64,000 bases of DNA from Rhizobacter sp. Root1221 (lineage in GTDB: Bacteria; Pseudomonadota; Gammaproteobacteria; Burkholderiales; Burkholderiaceae_C), in NCBI RefSeq assembly GCF_001425785.1, contig NZ_LMDI01000075.1, positions 167,099 through 231,098 on the forward strand. The letters run 5' to 3'. The notes under the pieces are model-generated. The model was given only the letters and a program-made list of their open reading frames with translations, had not been told where the DNA came from and ran no database searches. Positions 38,642 through 48,800 of the stretch are shown one piece after another. Made by a program: the position numbers and the translations under genes. Numbering within the stretch: position 1 is the stretch's first letter; every line of letters starts with the position of its first letter.

Positions 38642-39085
38642 TCAGGCTGCATCCCTGGGCCAGTGGAGGTACAGGCTGGCTGGCTGGCCCGGCTTCACGT
38701 CGACGCTGCCGCCCCGCCGGACGCCCCCGAACTCGGCCATGACGCGGTAGCGCCCGGCCGGCAGGTTCACGTCGGTCAGGGGGCCGGCATCCTTGAGGCC
38801 GAAGACCTCCCTGCCCCGGGCGTCGGTGATGCGCAGCTTCACGTCGGCAGCGTAGGCGTTGTGCTTGCCCTCGGAGAACGCGAGGTGCAGGTCGTAGGGC
38901 TCCATGTGGTGCCGCAGGTCGGACACCTGCGACTGGCTGGCCCCGCCGTTCTGGTAGGCATGGTGAGCGACGCTGCCACGCACCACATCGGCCGACGCGG
39001 ACAAGTCACGGGCCGATGCCACGGTGAAGGCGCCGCCCAGCATGGCGGCCAAGGAGGCGGTGAAGGCGATTCGAGGAGTGTTCAT
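38642..39085 (-). CDS. Small exported protein with beta-sandwich (carboxypeptidase-regulatory-like) domain
   Basis: 147 residues. Signal peptide 1-25 (MNTPRIAFTASLAAMLGGAFTVASA). The mature protein is short and beta-rich: YAADVKLRITDARGREVFGLKDAGPLTDVNLPAGRYRVMAEFGGVRRGGSVDVKPGQ pattern, with the LPAGRYRV turn typical of carboxypeptidase regulatory-like or surface beta-sandwich domains. Function unknown. It has its own TGTCA-repeat promoter. The upstream-encoded 134-residue protein carries a similar domain, so the two may be paralogues. Confidence 0.7.
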   Translation of the reverse strand: MNTPRIAFTASLAAMLGGAFTVASARDLSASADVVRGSVAHHAYQNGGASQSQVSDLRHHMEPYDLHLAFSEGKHNAYAADVKLRITDARGREVFGLKDAGPLTDVNLPAGRYRVMAEFGGVRRGGSVDVKPGQPASLYLHWPRDAA

Positions 39086-39151
39086 GGTGTGCTCTCATTC
39101 GACGCGCGGAGGATTCCGCCAGGACATCGTGCGGGACGCAGGCGCTGCACT

Positions 39152-39187
39152 TGTTGCAGCCCGGCGCCCGCCGTGAGACAGCTGACA
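39152..39187 (-). promoter_or_regulatory. TGTCA-N2-TGTC(T) promoter element upstream of a small exported protein
   Basis: On the minus strand TGTCA-GC-TGTCT (39187-39176) is followed after 17 bp by TGCAACA (39158-39152), 67 bp before the ATG at 39085. The last base of the second repeat deviates from TGTCA. Confidence 0.5.
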
Positions 39188-39196
39188 TCGGGCCGT

Positions 39197-39601
39197 TCAC
39201 CGGAGGTCCGTCATCCCGCCCACCTGCAGGTCGACGGTGGAACCGTGCTCCAGCGTCACGGTGTAGCGCCGCTGCTGGTGGCCGTGCCGGACGTTGACGT
39301 GGTAAGTGCCCGCCGGCAGCGCCACGCCGATCGACCCGCGCACTTCGTCGGAGGTGAAGAAGCGGCGGCCCTGCAGGTCGTCGATGCGCACGCCCAGGCA
39401 TGCCGGCGGGCGGCGGCGCATGGCGGCCATGGCACTCGCGCGCAAGCGATGCAGCAGCAAGGACAGCGCGCCGCCGCCTCCACTGGCATCCGTGGCATGA
39501 ATCTGCAGCCGTGCCAGCCTCGGCGCCGAGGCGCGGATCGGGCCCGCGGCCGCGGGCGCGGCACCGGCGGCACATGCGCTCGAGGATTCGGATCTCGGCA
39601 T
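39197..39601 (-). CDS. Small protein with beta-sandwich domain, related to the downstream exported protein
   Basis: 134 residues from MPRSESSSACAAGAAPA; a longer frame from 39733 would overlap the upstream gene. There is no classical signal peptide, although an Ala-rich N terminus with a Cys is present. The C-terminal half reads LGVRIDDLQGRRFFTSDEVRGSIGVALPAGTYHVNVRHGHQQRRYTV in pattern, the same domain type as in the 147-residue protein next to it (LPAG-Y-V turn). It follows the 145-residue gene by 26 bp, so both are likely co-transcribed. Function unknown; the true start is uncertain. Confidence 0.55.
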   Translation of the reverse strand: MPRSESSSACAAGAAPAAAGPIRASAPRLARLQIHATDASGGGGALSLLLHRLRASAMAAMRRRPPACLGVRIDDLQGRRFFTSDEVRGSIGVALPAGTYHVNVRHGHQQRRYTVTLEHGSTVDLQVGGMTDLR

Positions 39602-39627
39602 GGTGTGCGCCGCCTCAATGGTGTGGC

Positions 39628-40065
39628 TCAGCTCGCCGGCCCGGTCCGGCGCGAGCGCGCCCGCCGCACCAGCACCGTCACCAGCAAGGCTGCCGCGGCG
39701 GAGCCCGACAGGACGGGCGACGCCATGAGCCACTGCGCCAGGCCATCGACCGCTTCCACGCTGACCTGCTGGGCGTGGTCGACCAGTGCGATCACATGGT
39801 CGGCACGCACGCTCTGCATGTCCTCGGGCCGGACGTGGAAATCCCGCCCGCCACTGCGAAAGCGGGCCGCGGCAAAGATGCCGTCGGCGATGGCGACGAG
39901 CGACAGCACGCCCAACGGGCGCAACAACTGCTCGAGCAGGTGGCAGCGTTCCTCCGCGGGGGCGGCCTCGTAGACCTCGGCAACCAGCGCCGGGATGGTG
40001 ATGTCGAACGCCTGGCCGACAAGTCCGGCCGAAGCCGCGGGGGACGATGTTTCCAGTGCGCTCAT
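39628..40065 (-). CDS. Hypothetical protein with C-terminal membrane helix
   Basis: 145 residues from MSALETSSPAASAGLVGQ. The middle is helical (LVAEVYEAAPAEERCHLLEQLLRPLGVLSLVAIADGIFAA pattern) and a single membrane helix lies near the C terminus (VLSGSAAAALLVTVLV) followed by a positively charged tail (RRARSRRTG), which predicts a tail-anchored or C-in inner-membrane protein. I do not recognise a family. A perfect palindrome TTCTCAGAGAA lies about 11 bp upstream of its start, and 152 bp separate it from the ABC gene. Confidence 0.6.
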   Translation of the reverse strand: MSALETSSPAASAGLVGQAFDITIPALVAEVYEAAPAEERCHLLEQLLRPLGVLSLVAIADGIFAAARFRSGGRDFHVRPEDMQSVRADHVIALVDHAQQVSVEAVDGLAQWLMASPVLSGSAAAALLVTVLVRRARSRRTGPAS

Positions 40066-40217
40066 GGCAACTCCGTTCTCAGAGAACCCGTTTCCGGCCC
40101 GCCGGGCACGCGGGATGGAACTGATGCTCCGTGACGCCATGGCGGGTCCGTGTGTCGGAAGCGGCCGGCTGTGTTGCGTTTGCAATCCGGCAGGCCACGG
40201 GCCGCGGCAAGCGGCAC

Positions 40218-42014
40218 TCACGCGCGACGGCGCATCGGAACCGCCGGTGAGGCCAGCACCGCCCCGCCCTCCACGCGCAACACACGGTCGTGGAACGCCG
40301 CGAGTTCGTCGCGATGGCCCACGTGCAGGACGGCCGCGTCAGGCAACAGCACGCGCAACCGGCCCAGCAACAGCGACTGCATGGCGGCGTCCAGCGCTGA
40401 CGTGGCCTCGTCCAGCAACACCCAGTTCGGCTTGTGCAGGAACAACCGCGCAAACTGCAGCCGCTGCTGTTCTCCAGGTGACAGCCGACGGGACCAGGCT
40501 TCGGTATGCGGCAGGCGCTCCACCAGCGCGTCCAGCTCTGCGAACTCGAGCGCCTGGCGCATCGCAGCCGTGCCGAACTGGCCGGCATCCAGCGGATATG
40601 CCAGCACCTCCGCCAGGCTGGCCCACGGCAGGTAGGGACGCTGCGAGATGACCATCGGCGCCTCGGGCACCCGCACGCGGCCCTCCTGCGCCGGCCAAAG
40701 TCCCGCCATCGTGCGCAGCAGCGAACTCTTGCCGCTGCCCGACGGGCCCGTGATCAACACCCATTCGGCGGCTGACACCGAAAGCGCCGCCAGGCTCAGC
40801 AGCGCCCGGGCGCCCGGCGGCGCCACGACAAGTTGGTTCGCCGTGAGTGCCGGCACCCTGTCGCGCACCACCGCCGCTTCTACCGCCGCTCCTACCACCA
40901 CTTCTACCGCCACCGATGGATCGTCCGGCGCCGTGTCCGTGGCCAAAGCCTGTTGAAACGCGGCCAGCCGCAACACCGTCGCGCGCCACTCGGCCAGGCT
41001 GGCGTAGGCGTCCACGAACCAGCTCAGCGCGCCTTGCACCTGCCCGAACGCCTGGGCGGTCTGCATCAGGCCGCCCAGCTGGATCTGGCCCGCGAAGTAA
41101 CGCGGCGCCGCGGCAAGCAACGGGAAGACATTGGCCAGTTGTCCATAGCCGGCGCTGAACCACGTCAGGCGCTTGCTGTAGCGGATGAGCTGGGTCCAGT
41201 TGGCTCGAATGGCATCGAAGTGTTCGCGCAACTGGCGATGCTCGGCCGCCTCGCCGCGCGCCAGGGCGATCGCCTCCGCGTGGTCGCGCACCTGCACCAG
41301 CCCATAGCGGAAGTCGGCCTCCACCCGCTGCTGGCGGGCATTCGTGGGCACGAGCGGCGCGCCCAGGCGCCGGACCATCCAGCTGCCCACGCCCGCATAG
41401 GCCACGGCCACCCACACCATGTAGCCGGGCAGGTCCCAGCCCGGCCCGGGCCACGGCACATGCAGGCTGCCCGACAAGCCCCACAGGATGGCCACGAAAG
41501 ACAGCAGCGTCACGGAGGCATTCAACAGGCCGAGCCCGAGGTCCAGCGTGGAAGTCACGAAGGACCGGATGTCGTCCGCCAGCCGCTGGTCAGGGTTGTC
41601 CAGCGCCGCGCCCTGGGCCGCGGTGCCCAGGCGGTACGGGGTACCCGGCCGAAGCCAGGCCGCGAGCATGTGTTCCGTCATGCCCTGCCGCCAGTGCATC
41701 ACCAGCCGCTGCTGCGCCACCAGGCGCATGACCGCCAGCACGATGTAGCCTGCCGCGAGCAGCCCGAAGATGCCGAGCTGGTGCCAGAACCCCTTGAGGT
41801 CATGGGCCTGCAGGGCATCGTAGAACGCGTTGTTCCATGCGCTGAAGCGCACGTTCACCCAGACGATGGTCAGGGTGAGCGCCACCAGGGCGGCGAGTTG
41901 CCACCATGCACCGCGCTGGCTGCGCCAGAACGGCGCGGCCAGCGCCCAGGCGTCACGCAGGCCGTCGCGCCAGAGAGGCGCGGCGGCGGTGGTCACTGCG
42001 CCTCGGGGAGACAT
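40218..42014 (-). CDS. ABC transporter, fused membrane and ATPase domains (SbmA/YddA family)
   Basis: 598 residues. Residues ~25-330 are the ABC_membrane_2-type transmembrane domain (LVALTLTIVWVNVRFSAWNNAFYDALQAHDLKGFW, WRQGMTEHMLAAWL, NPDQRLADDIRSF, WFSAGYGQLANVFPLLAAAPRYFAGQIQLGGLMQ), the signature of SbmA/BacA and YddA proteins. The ATPase follows: Walker A ITGPSGSGKSSLLRT, signature RLSPGEQQRLQFARL, Walker B WVLLDEATSALD. Relatives import peptides or vitamin B12-like cargo or link to long-chain fatty acids. A run of repeated Val/Ala (VAVEVVVGAAVEAAVV) separates the domains. It is 12 bp behind the beta-barrel gene, hence probably in its operon. Confidence 0.9.
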   Translation of the reverse strand: MSPRGAVTTAAAPLWRDGLRDAWALAAPFWRSQRGAWWQLAALVALTLTIVWVNVRFSAWNNAFYDALQAHDLKGFWHQLGIFGLLAAGYIVLAVMRLVAQQRLVMHWRQGMTEHMLAAWLRPGTPYRLGTAAQGAALDNPDQRLADDIRSFVTSTLDLGLGLLNASVTLLSFVAILWGLSGSLHVPWPGPGWDLPGYMVWVAVAYAGVGSWMVRRLGAPLVPTNARQQRVEADFRYGLVQVRDHAEAIALARGEAAEHRQLREHFDAIRANWTQLIRYSKRLTWFSAGYGQLANVFPLLAAAPRYFAGQIQLGGLMQTAQAFGQVQGALSWFVDAYASLAEWRATVLRLAAFQQALATDTAPDDPSVAVEVVVGAAVEAAVVRDRVPALTANQLVVAPPGARALLSLAALSVSAAEWVLITGPSGSGKSSLLRTMAGLWPAQEGRVRVPEAPMVISQRPYLPWASLAEVLAYPLDAGQFGTAAMRQALEFAELDALVERLPHTEAWSRRLSPGEQQRLQFARLFLHKPNWVLLDEATSALDAAMQSLLLGRLRVLLPDAAVLHVGHRDELAAFHDRVLRVEGGAVLASPAVPMRRRA

Positions 42015-42026
42015 CGGCGCCGCGCG

Positions 42027-42557
42027 TCAGAAGCCGACCTTGACGCCGACCGAGAACTCACCCACCTTCGGTTTCGCATCGAAGGCGTCGGAGAAGCGGT
42101 AGTACTCGTACTCCCCACGCAGGGCGACCTGCTTGGTCAGGTCGTACTGGAGCCCCGCTCCGAGCTTGAGCGCCGGGCTCGAGTCATCGCCGTTGTTCGT
42201 GGTGAAGCGCCCCTGGGCCACACCGGCGCTGCCCAGCACCGAGAGCTTCGGTGCCACCTCGTAGCTGCCCACCGCGTCGACGTACACGCCCCGGAGGTTG
42301 ACCTTGCCGGCCTCATCGTCGATGTGCCCGAGGTCGAACACACCGCCTTCGACGGCGAAGTTCGGGGTGATCTGGTAGCCGCCGTAGATCTTGCCGCCGA
42401 CGCCGCTGCCATCGCCGCCGACACCGTTGATGCTGCTCTTGTAGTCGGGGCTGCCGACGCTGCCACCGACGTACGGCCCCTCGGCGTGTGCGGCGCCGAT
42501 GCCGGCGGCGACGAGGACTGCGGCGGCCAGCGCGGACTTGTGAATGCGGGAGATCAT
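42027..42557 (-). CDS. Outer-membrane beta-barrel protein (OmpA-N-like/OmpW-size)
   Basis: 176 residues. Signal peptide 1-25 (MISRIHKSALAAAVLVAAGIGAAHA). The mature part has alternating amphipathic strands (GPYVGGSVGSPDYKS, KIYGGYQITPNFAVEGGVFDLG, ALKLGAGLQYDLTKQVALRGEYEYYRF) and ends in Phe (VGVKVGF), the usual outer-membrane insertion signal. This is the eight-strand small barrel family to which the OmpA N-terminal domain belongs; no periplasmic domain follows. It is the first gene of a unit with the ABC transporter and is preceded by a TGTCA-repeat element. Confidence 0.85.
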   Translation of the reverse strand: MISRIHKSALAAAVLVAAGIGAAHAEGPYVGGSVGSPDYKSSINGVGGDGSGVGGKIYGGYQITPNFAVEGGVFDLGHIDDEAGKVNLRGVYVDAVGSYEVAPKLSVLGSAGVAQGRFTTNNGDDSSPALKLGAGLQYDLTKQVALRGEYEYYRFSDAFDAKPKVGEFSVGVKVGF

Positions 42558-42631
42558 TTGACAGTTCCTTCAGTTCGATACGCATCACCGTGATGCGATG
42601 GAACCCATGGTGCAAAAGCCCGTGGTCTGCC

Positions 42632-42667
42632 GCATTGCGCGATCGGCCTTCCGGATGACAAGTGACA
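42632..42667 (-). promoter_or_regulatory. TGTCA-N2-TGTCA promoter element upstream of the beta-barrel gene
   Basis: On the minus strand TGTCA-CT-TGTCA (42667-42656) is followed after 17 bp by GCAATGC (42638-42632), a weaker version of TGCAACA; 75 bp before the ATG. Confidence 0.45.
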
Positions 42668-42712
42668 TGTGCCTTGCAATGCGCCTCCCGTCGGCGGCAA
42701 TGACACCCTGCC

Positions 42713-42774
42713 TTCGCTTCTCGGGCGCCGGCTTCGTACCCGGTGCTTCCTTGAGGCCCCGGGAAACCCAGAAT
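42713..42774 (+). promoter_or_regulatory. PIP box plus -10 element upstream of the SKWP gene
   Basis: TTCGC (42713-42717), 15 bases, TTCGT (42733-42737): a perfect PIP box TTCGB-N15-TTCGB, equally a hrpII box TTCG-N16-TTCG. After 31 bp comes CAGAAT (42769-42774), matching the YANNNT -10 element at the expected 30-32 bp. Transcription would start near 42781, about 95 bp before the ATG, which has AGGA at ribosome-binding distance. Confidence 0.8.
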
Positions 42775-42876
42775 GCAGATCTCGAAATTCGCCGTGCGAA
42801 GAGTGAGCCTGATGCGCGACGTTGCTGACCCTCTCCGAGGCGAAAGCACCCGTCAAGAAATGAGATCAGGAACGCA

Positions 42877-45800
42877 ATGAAGCACATTGGTCCCCCGTCC
42901 GGGTCGTACCCGTTGCCGGCAGCCAACCCGGAGCCCGCGTCGCAGGGTGAGTCCGGCAAGCGCCGCCGGGAGGTGTCGCACGACACGATGCAACCCGTCG
43001 ACGGGCTGCCGCGGCGCATGGGCACGACCCGTGACCCAACGTTCGAGCCCGCGGTGAAGCGCCAACGCGTACCACCCACGAGGCTGCACGGGCCGATGGA
43101 GGGACGCGCCGATCGGCGTACCGGCTCTGATGAACGCACCCGGGCTGTCGATCCTGGCCGGCGGCGGGACGGCACCATCGCGCTGCCTTCGTCCGCCGAG
43201 CGGGAGTTCTTTCGAAAGCAGTATTCCCAGGCGGGGAGATTGGACCAGGACACGATCGACCTGTTGTGGCACGACTCGGGCGACACCATGACGCTCAGCG
43301 GCGCCAAGCAACGCTTTCGCCTCCTGGAACGGCCCGCTCTCGATTTCCTGGACGACCTGAATTGCTTCACCAACTTCGTGAGAATGCTGTCGGTTCTCCT
43401 GAATTCCGCCCGCAAGCTCGGGTTGCCGGAACGTGCCATCGAACGAAAGTGGGAGGAGTCGTCGCGCGCGTTCCATGCCATCTGCCGCGAACTTGATTTC
43501 GGGCACATGCGCGACGTTCCTTCGCTGGCCAGCTTGTGCAACCGCTGGTCGCAAACAGAGCCCGTGCAAGGCGCCGGCTGCGTGGCCGTGGCGCAGTTGC
43601 TCGAAAGCCTCGACAGGCGTTTCGGGCCGGACCTCTTTTACCAAAGGTTCACGGACGGCGTTCCGATGCTCGGACGGGAGGCCAGCTTGCTGATCAATGC
43701 TTTCAGCAAGTGGCCGCGGGACGACGCGTGCCGGGCGGGATTGCTGGCGATGGCGGGCGTCGTCGCCTGCGACGAAGAGCAGCTGTTCTCGCCGGAGCAA
43801 TACCAGCCTCAAGCGCTCGCGCGCATCATCAACGGGGTAGCCAAGTTTCCTGAAGAGGCGCGTTGCCGGCGGGCGGCGCTGGCGGTGGCCGAGGCATTGC
43901 AGCAGCGCCGGGATGAACTGAACGACCCGAAGCAATTCAAGCCCCAGGAGTTGGCCGTGTGCCTCAACGGCTTGAGCAAATGGCCGACGGAGGAGGCCTG
44001 CCGGCAGGCCGCACGGGTCGCGGCCGGAGCCGTGATCCTGCGCACGGCCGACCTGCACGACGCTCGGCAATTCACCCCCAGATTCCTGTCCATGGTGCTC
44101 AACGGCCTGAGCAAGTGGCCGCGGGAAGAACGTTGCCGGCTGGCGGCGGTGGAGGTGGCAAGAGCCTTGTGGCATCGCCGAGAGGACATGAACGACACCG
44201 GACAGTTCAACGCCCAGGACTTGTCCAATTGCCTCAACGGCCTGGGCAAATGGCCCGAAGAGGCGTACTGCCGGCGGGCAGCCGTGGCGTTGGCCGGGGC
44301 GCTGCCGTCGCACCAGGGCGAGCTGGGCGACTTGCCGCACTTCATTCCCATGCACCTGTCGAGCTGCCTCAACAGTTTGGGCAAATGGCCTGAAGAGGCG
44401 CGCTGCCGGGAGGCCGCGGTCACGGTGGCCAGGGCACTGTGGCATCGCCGCAAGGCATTGACCGACACGGAACAGTTCACGCCCCACGACTTTTCCAACT
44501 GCTTCAATGGTTTGAGCAAGTGGCCTGAAGAGGCGCGTTGCCGGCGGGCAGCGGTTGCGCTGGCCGAGGCGCTGTTGCATCGGCGCGTCCCGGCAGAGCT
44601 CATGCAGTTCACTCCCCAGCAGTTGATCAACGCCCTCAACGGCGTGAGCAAATGGCCTGACGAGAAGAGCTGCCGGCACGTGGCGGCAGCGCTGGCCGAG
44701 GTGCTGTTGCAGCGTCGGCACGAACTGGGCGATGCCGGCCAGTTCGACGCGCAGGGTTTGTCCACCGGCCTCAACGGCCTGAGCAAGTTCCCTGAGGAAG
44801 GCATCTGCCGGCGGGCGGCGCTGGCGGTGGCCGAGGCACTGCTGCAGCGCTGGGACGTGCTGGCCGGCACGCTGACGCCCCAGCACTTGTCCAACTGCCT
44901 CAACGGTGTGAGCAAATGGCCTGAAGAGGCGCGTTGCCGGCAGGCAGCGGTGGCGCTGGCCGAGGCGCTGTCGCACCGGGGCACCCTGGCCGACCCCCGG
45001 CAGTTCAGTCCCCAGCAGTTGTCCAACTGCCTCAACGGTGTGAGCAAATGGCCCGAGGAGAACTCCTGCCGGCAAGCAGCCGTGGCGCTGGCCGAGGCGC
45101 TGCTGCAGCGCCGTCATGAGCTGGGCCATGCCGGGCAGTTCAACGCGCAGGGTTTGTCCAACTGCCTCAACGGCTTGAGCAGGTGGCCCGAGACAGAAAT
45201 CTGTCGGCAGGCAGCGCTGGCCGTGGCCGAAGCGCTGCTGCAGCGCTGGGAGGTGCTGGCAGGCCAAGGTCAACTCCGGCCCCGGCACGTGGCCAGCTGC
45301 CTCAACGGTTCGAGCAAGTGGCTGCAGGAGGGAACTTTCCAGGAGGTCGCCATCAGGATCATCGAGATGCTGGGCAGTGGCGGGCACCCGTTCAGCGCCT
45401 TCACCATGGGCCAGTTGGCCCAGCTGGTCAACGGCACGGCCCGCTTCATCCTGGAGCTGGAAGAGGCCACTGAAGCGGCTGATGCGATGGACGCCGTGGC
45501 CATCCGGAGCGAAGAATCCATGGCGCTCGCACAGACGCGCCTTCGCGAACTGGCAGCGCACCTGGATTCACGCCCCGACAGATTGGGCCGGGCCGACACA
45601 CGCAACGTGGCCGTGATCTTCAAGGCGCTGGCCAGCACCCGGCTCAAGGATGGGCTGCGGCTGCTCGCCCTCCAGGGACTGGCGCGCCTGCGGGCGATCC
45701 ACGCGGACACCGGTTTCAGACCCGACAACCTGGAGGCCCTGGCAAGCCTGGCGGCCGGGCTGCTGCCGCTGGTGCGTGCACCCGAACTCGCCAGGAAGCA

Positions 45801-48800
45801 TCGTGCAGGCGCATTGCGGCTGTTGGAGCAGATGCAGCCGGCCGTGGATCGCAAGATGCGGCTCTACCTCGAGACCTACCCGGCATCGTCCACGGCGCCA
45901 CGATCCCTCGGCGTCGTGCGGGACGGAGAGGCGTTCGGCACGCACCGCCCCGGCCTGACCTTCTTCCTGCTGCTCAAGACCTATGCGGTGGTGGCGGACC
46001 TGTGGAAGCGGAGCAATGTGCCCGACGCCCCCGGGCCCGCGCGGGTGCGGCGCGAGGCGCTCAAGGCCTGGGTCGCGAAGACGCTGGAGTCCACGCGGGG
46101 AGTCATCGAGGACGACCTCGACGAAATGAGCTGGAACCTCATCGCGCAGATCGAAGCGGGCGACGAGGTCATCCATGCGCTGGATCTGAGGCTGCGCAGG
46201 GATCTGGAAAAGATCGTGTCCGCCCACCCGTCCACGCCGCTGGACGTGGCGGCGGTGCGGCGCGAGTTGCGCAGCCTGACCGAGGTGCGGGATGTGATGA
46301 CCGGCAACGCGGGCGCGGCGGTGATCCAGGTCATCGACCTGCACGGGCGCGACGTCCGGGCCGGGAAGTCCGGTCGCGCGGAAGAAGCGGCTGCGCCGCA
46401 GTATTCCTTCTTCACGCGGCTGACCAACGGGCAGGTGCCCCTGATGGAAGTGCAGCTGCCGGGCCGGGTCAGCCCGCACTTGCTGGCGCGCACCATCCAG
46501 CGTGATGGCGACTTGCTGCGCATGGACCTCTTCGGCGGCAGCCACCTGAAGCCGGTCAGGGCACGCGCGCATGAACTGCTGGCCGCTGGCGGTGCGGCGG
46601 GAGAGACGAAGCGCCACGGACGCCTTCCCGCGTTGCGGCTGGCCGACACCGCGCCCCAGGCCGCGCTGATGAAGGATGTGATCCGCAAGCTCAACCCGCA
46701 GCGGGAGGACTGGTTTCGCATGCAGCGCGCGCTTCTGGAGACCGTGCCGCGCGACCACGTGGTCGAGGGCCCGATCCGCCTGGCGCTGCTGGCCGACAGG
46801 CCCCAGGGCCACGCACCGGCCTTCCCCCTGCGCACGCCCGAAGGCGAGGCGATCCAACTCGTGCCCAATGATGGCTGCGGCTTCATCAAGCAGTCGCTGG
46901 CCTGCAGGATCCCGGTGATCCGACAAGCCATCGAGGCCCGCCAAACGCCCCCGGACATGCGCACGAAGGCGCAACGGTCGCTCGTGGCGGGAACGCAGCG
47001 CATGTCACTGCTGCCACCGCAGGCCACGCACCACTTCCCGCGCGACGCCGGGGCCATCGAAGAGGCCCGGCAGCATTTGCGCACGTCGCTGCGCGACGAT
47101 CCGGATGTGTGGGACGCCGATCCGTCCACAGGTGCGCGCACGATCAAGGCCCACAAGCTCTACGAAGCGCTCGCCGGAGCCCTCATCACCGGCACGCAGG
47201 CCACCGCGGTCCCCTCGGCGGACGACAAGGTGTACTTGCCCGGCACCAAGAGCAAGGTGTTCGATGCGACGGGGGGCGATGTGCTCCTGGGCAAGGCGCC
47301 CTACGACAAGGCCAACCTGATGCCCGTGAAGGCCGATCGGATCGGCACCGCCAGGAAGGGCGACGCCACCGCACGCTTCCTGGAGGAAACATTCGCCTTC
47401 CAGTACAGCTACACGGCCTGGGACGAAAGCGGTGCGCCGGCGGCCGAGGATGCGGCCATGGTGCACGGCAAGGGCGTGACCATCGTCGTGCCGGATGCGA
47501 TGTGGCCCACGGACAATGACGCACAGTGGGTGTGGTCCACCGAGGACATGAAGGTGCACTCGAGCTGGACGGAAGGCCGCCGCCGCGACCGGCTCGCACC
47601 ACGGATGGATACCGTGGGCAGCCTGCGGGTCAAGGAGATCTTCCCGCCGGGCTCCCTCATTGCCCTGCCCATCGACGAACTCAGGAAGCGCGATGCCGAC
47701 TGCGACGGCGACAAGGTGTTCGTCTACGCCGGCTTGCCGAAGATGGTGGAGGCGGTGGAGCGGTCCATCAAGGCGCGCGACGGGCGCGCTGGCAAGGCCG
47801 GCTCGTTCAAGCCACCCAAGACGGCCCACGAGGCATTCGACGCCGAAGGCCAATACCAGGCCGGGCGTGCCGCGGAGGTCTTGTCGGCCCTGCGTGGACA
47901 GGAATTGGTCGGGCGCTTCAGCACCATGCAGTTCCAGTTCTTCGGCCAACCCCCGGCGCTGCGCGAAGCACTGGCCGAGAGCGCACTGTTCGGCACCTAC
48001 GAGGGCACCGAACGCGAACTGCGGCGCGGCGTGCGTGCTCTCCTGCGCAGCCCGCAGGAAGCAACACCGCAGGCCGTGGAGGACCTGCTCCAACGCGCGC
48101 GCCTGGGTGTGCAGTGCGCCTGCCATCCGGTGGCGCGCCAGGCGGCCGAGGCGCTGCAGGCCCATCTCACGGCCTTCGTGCGGGAGATGCATGCACCAAC
48201 GCCGCCGTCGTCGCTGCCGCCCGCCGCACCCGAGGCGCAGCAGGCCTTGTCCGAGGCCTTGGCGCAGCGCTTTCCATCGCTCGCGCAGGCCTGCGAATTG
48301 GCCAATACCCCGAGCGAGCGCCTCGCGGCATGGGTCACCCACTACCCCATCGCCCGCCTGCCGCACCCAGCCACGACGCCCCCTGCCGGCCGCTCGGATC
48401 CTCCGCGGGACGCTTCCGGCAGGCAGCCCGGCCATGTGCCGGGCGCGCCCCTGGACACCTTGCACAACCTGCTCACGCTGGGCGTGAAGGTGGGCACCGA
48501 CGCACCCAAGGCAGTGACGCAGACCGATCTGTACCACGACATCGCCAACCACCTGGACAAGGTACTGCGCAACGAGCCCGACCGCATCCGCTTGATGCCC
48601 TACACCAAGGCCGGGGTGGTGCAGGAACTGCGCAACAACCGCTTCCATGCGCAAGCCAACCTGGAGAGGTTGCGCGACAACCCCACCCTCACGGCCGGGC
48701 TCATGGAGATGGCGATCCACGAGTTGCTCGACCAGGGCGTGATCGAAAGCACACCGCAGTTGCGCGCTTCGCCCCGGGAAACCGAAGCGCAACTCAAGCA

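Larger units (their letters stand above)
42558..42876. other. Divergent control region between beta-barrel and SKWP genes
   Basis: 319 bp without a gene. The left part holds the TGTCA-repeat promoter (minus strand) and the right part the PIP box and -10 element (plus strand), so two different regulatory systems read outwards from this spacer. Confidence 0.6.

Noticed and set aside
43687..45420. CRISPR array
   Set aside because: The repeats are 126-135 bp, in frame and protein-coding; there are no short repeats with unique spacers and no cas genes.
42853..45561. A 902-codon open frame on the minus strand opposite the SKWP repeats
   Set aside because: It mirrors the repeat array in a GC-rich frame, its translation is Arg/Gln/Leu-rich without family marks, and the plus-strand frame has the repeats, promoter and ribosome-binding site.
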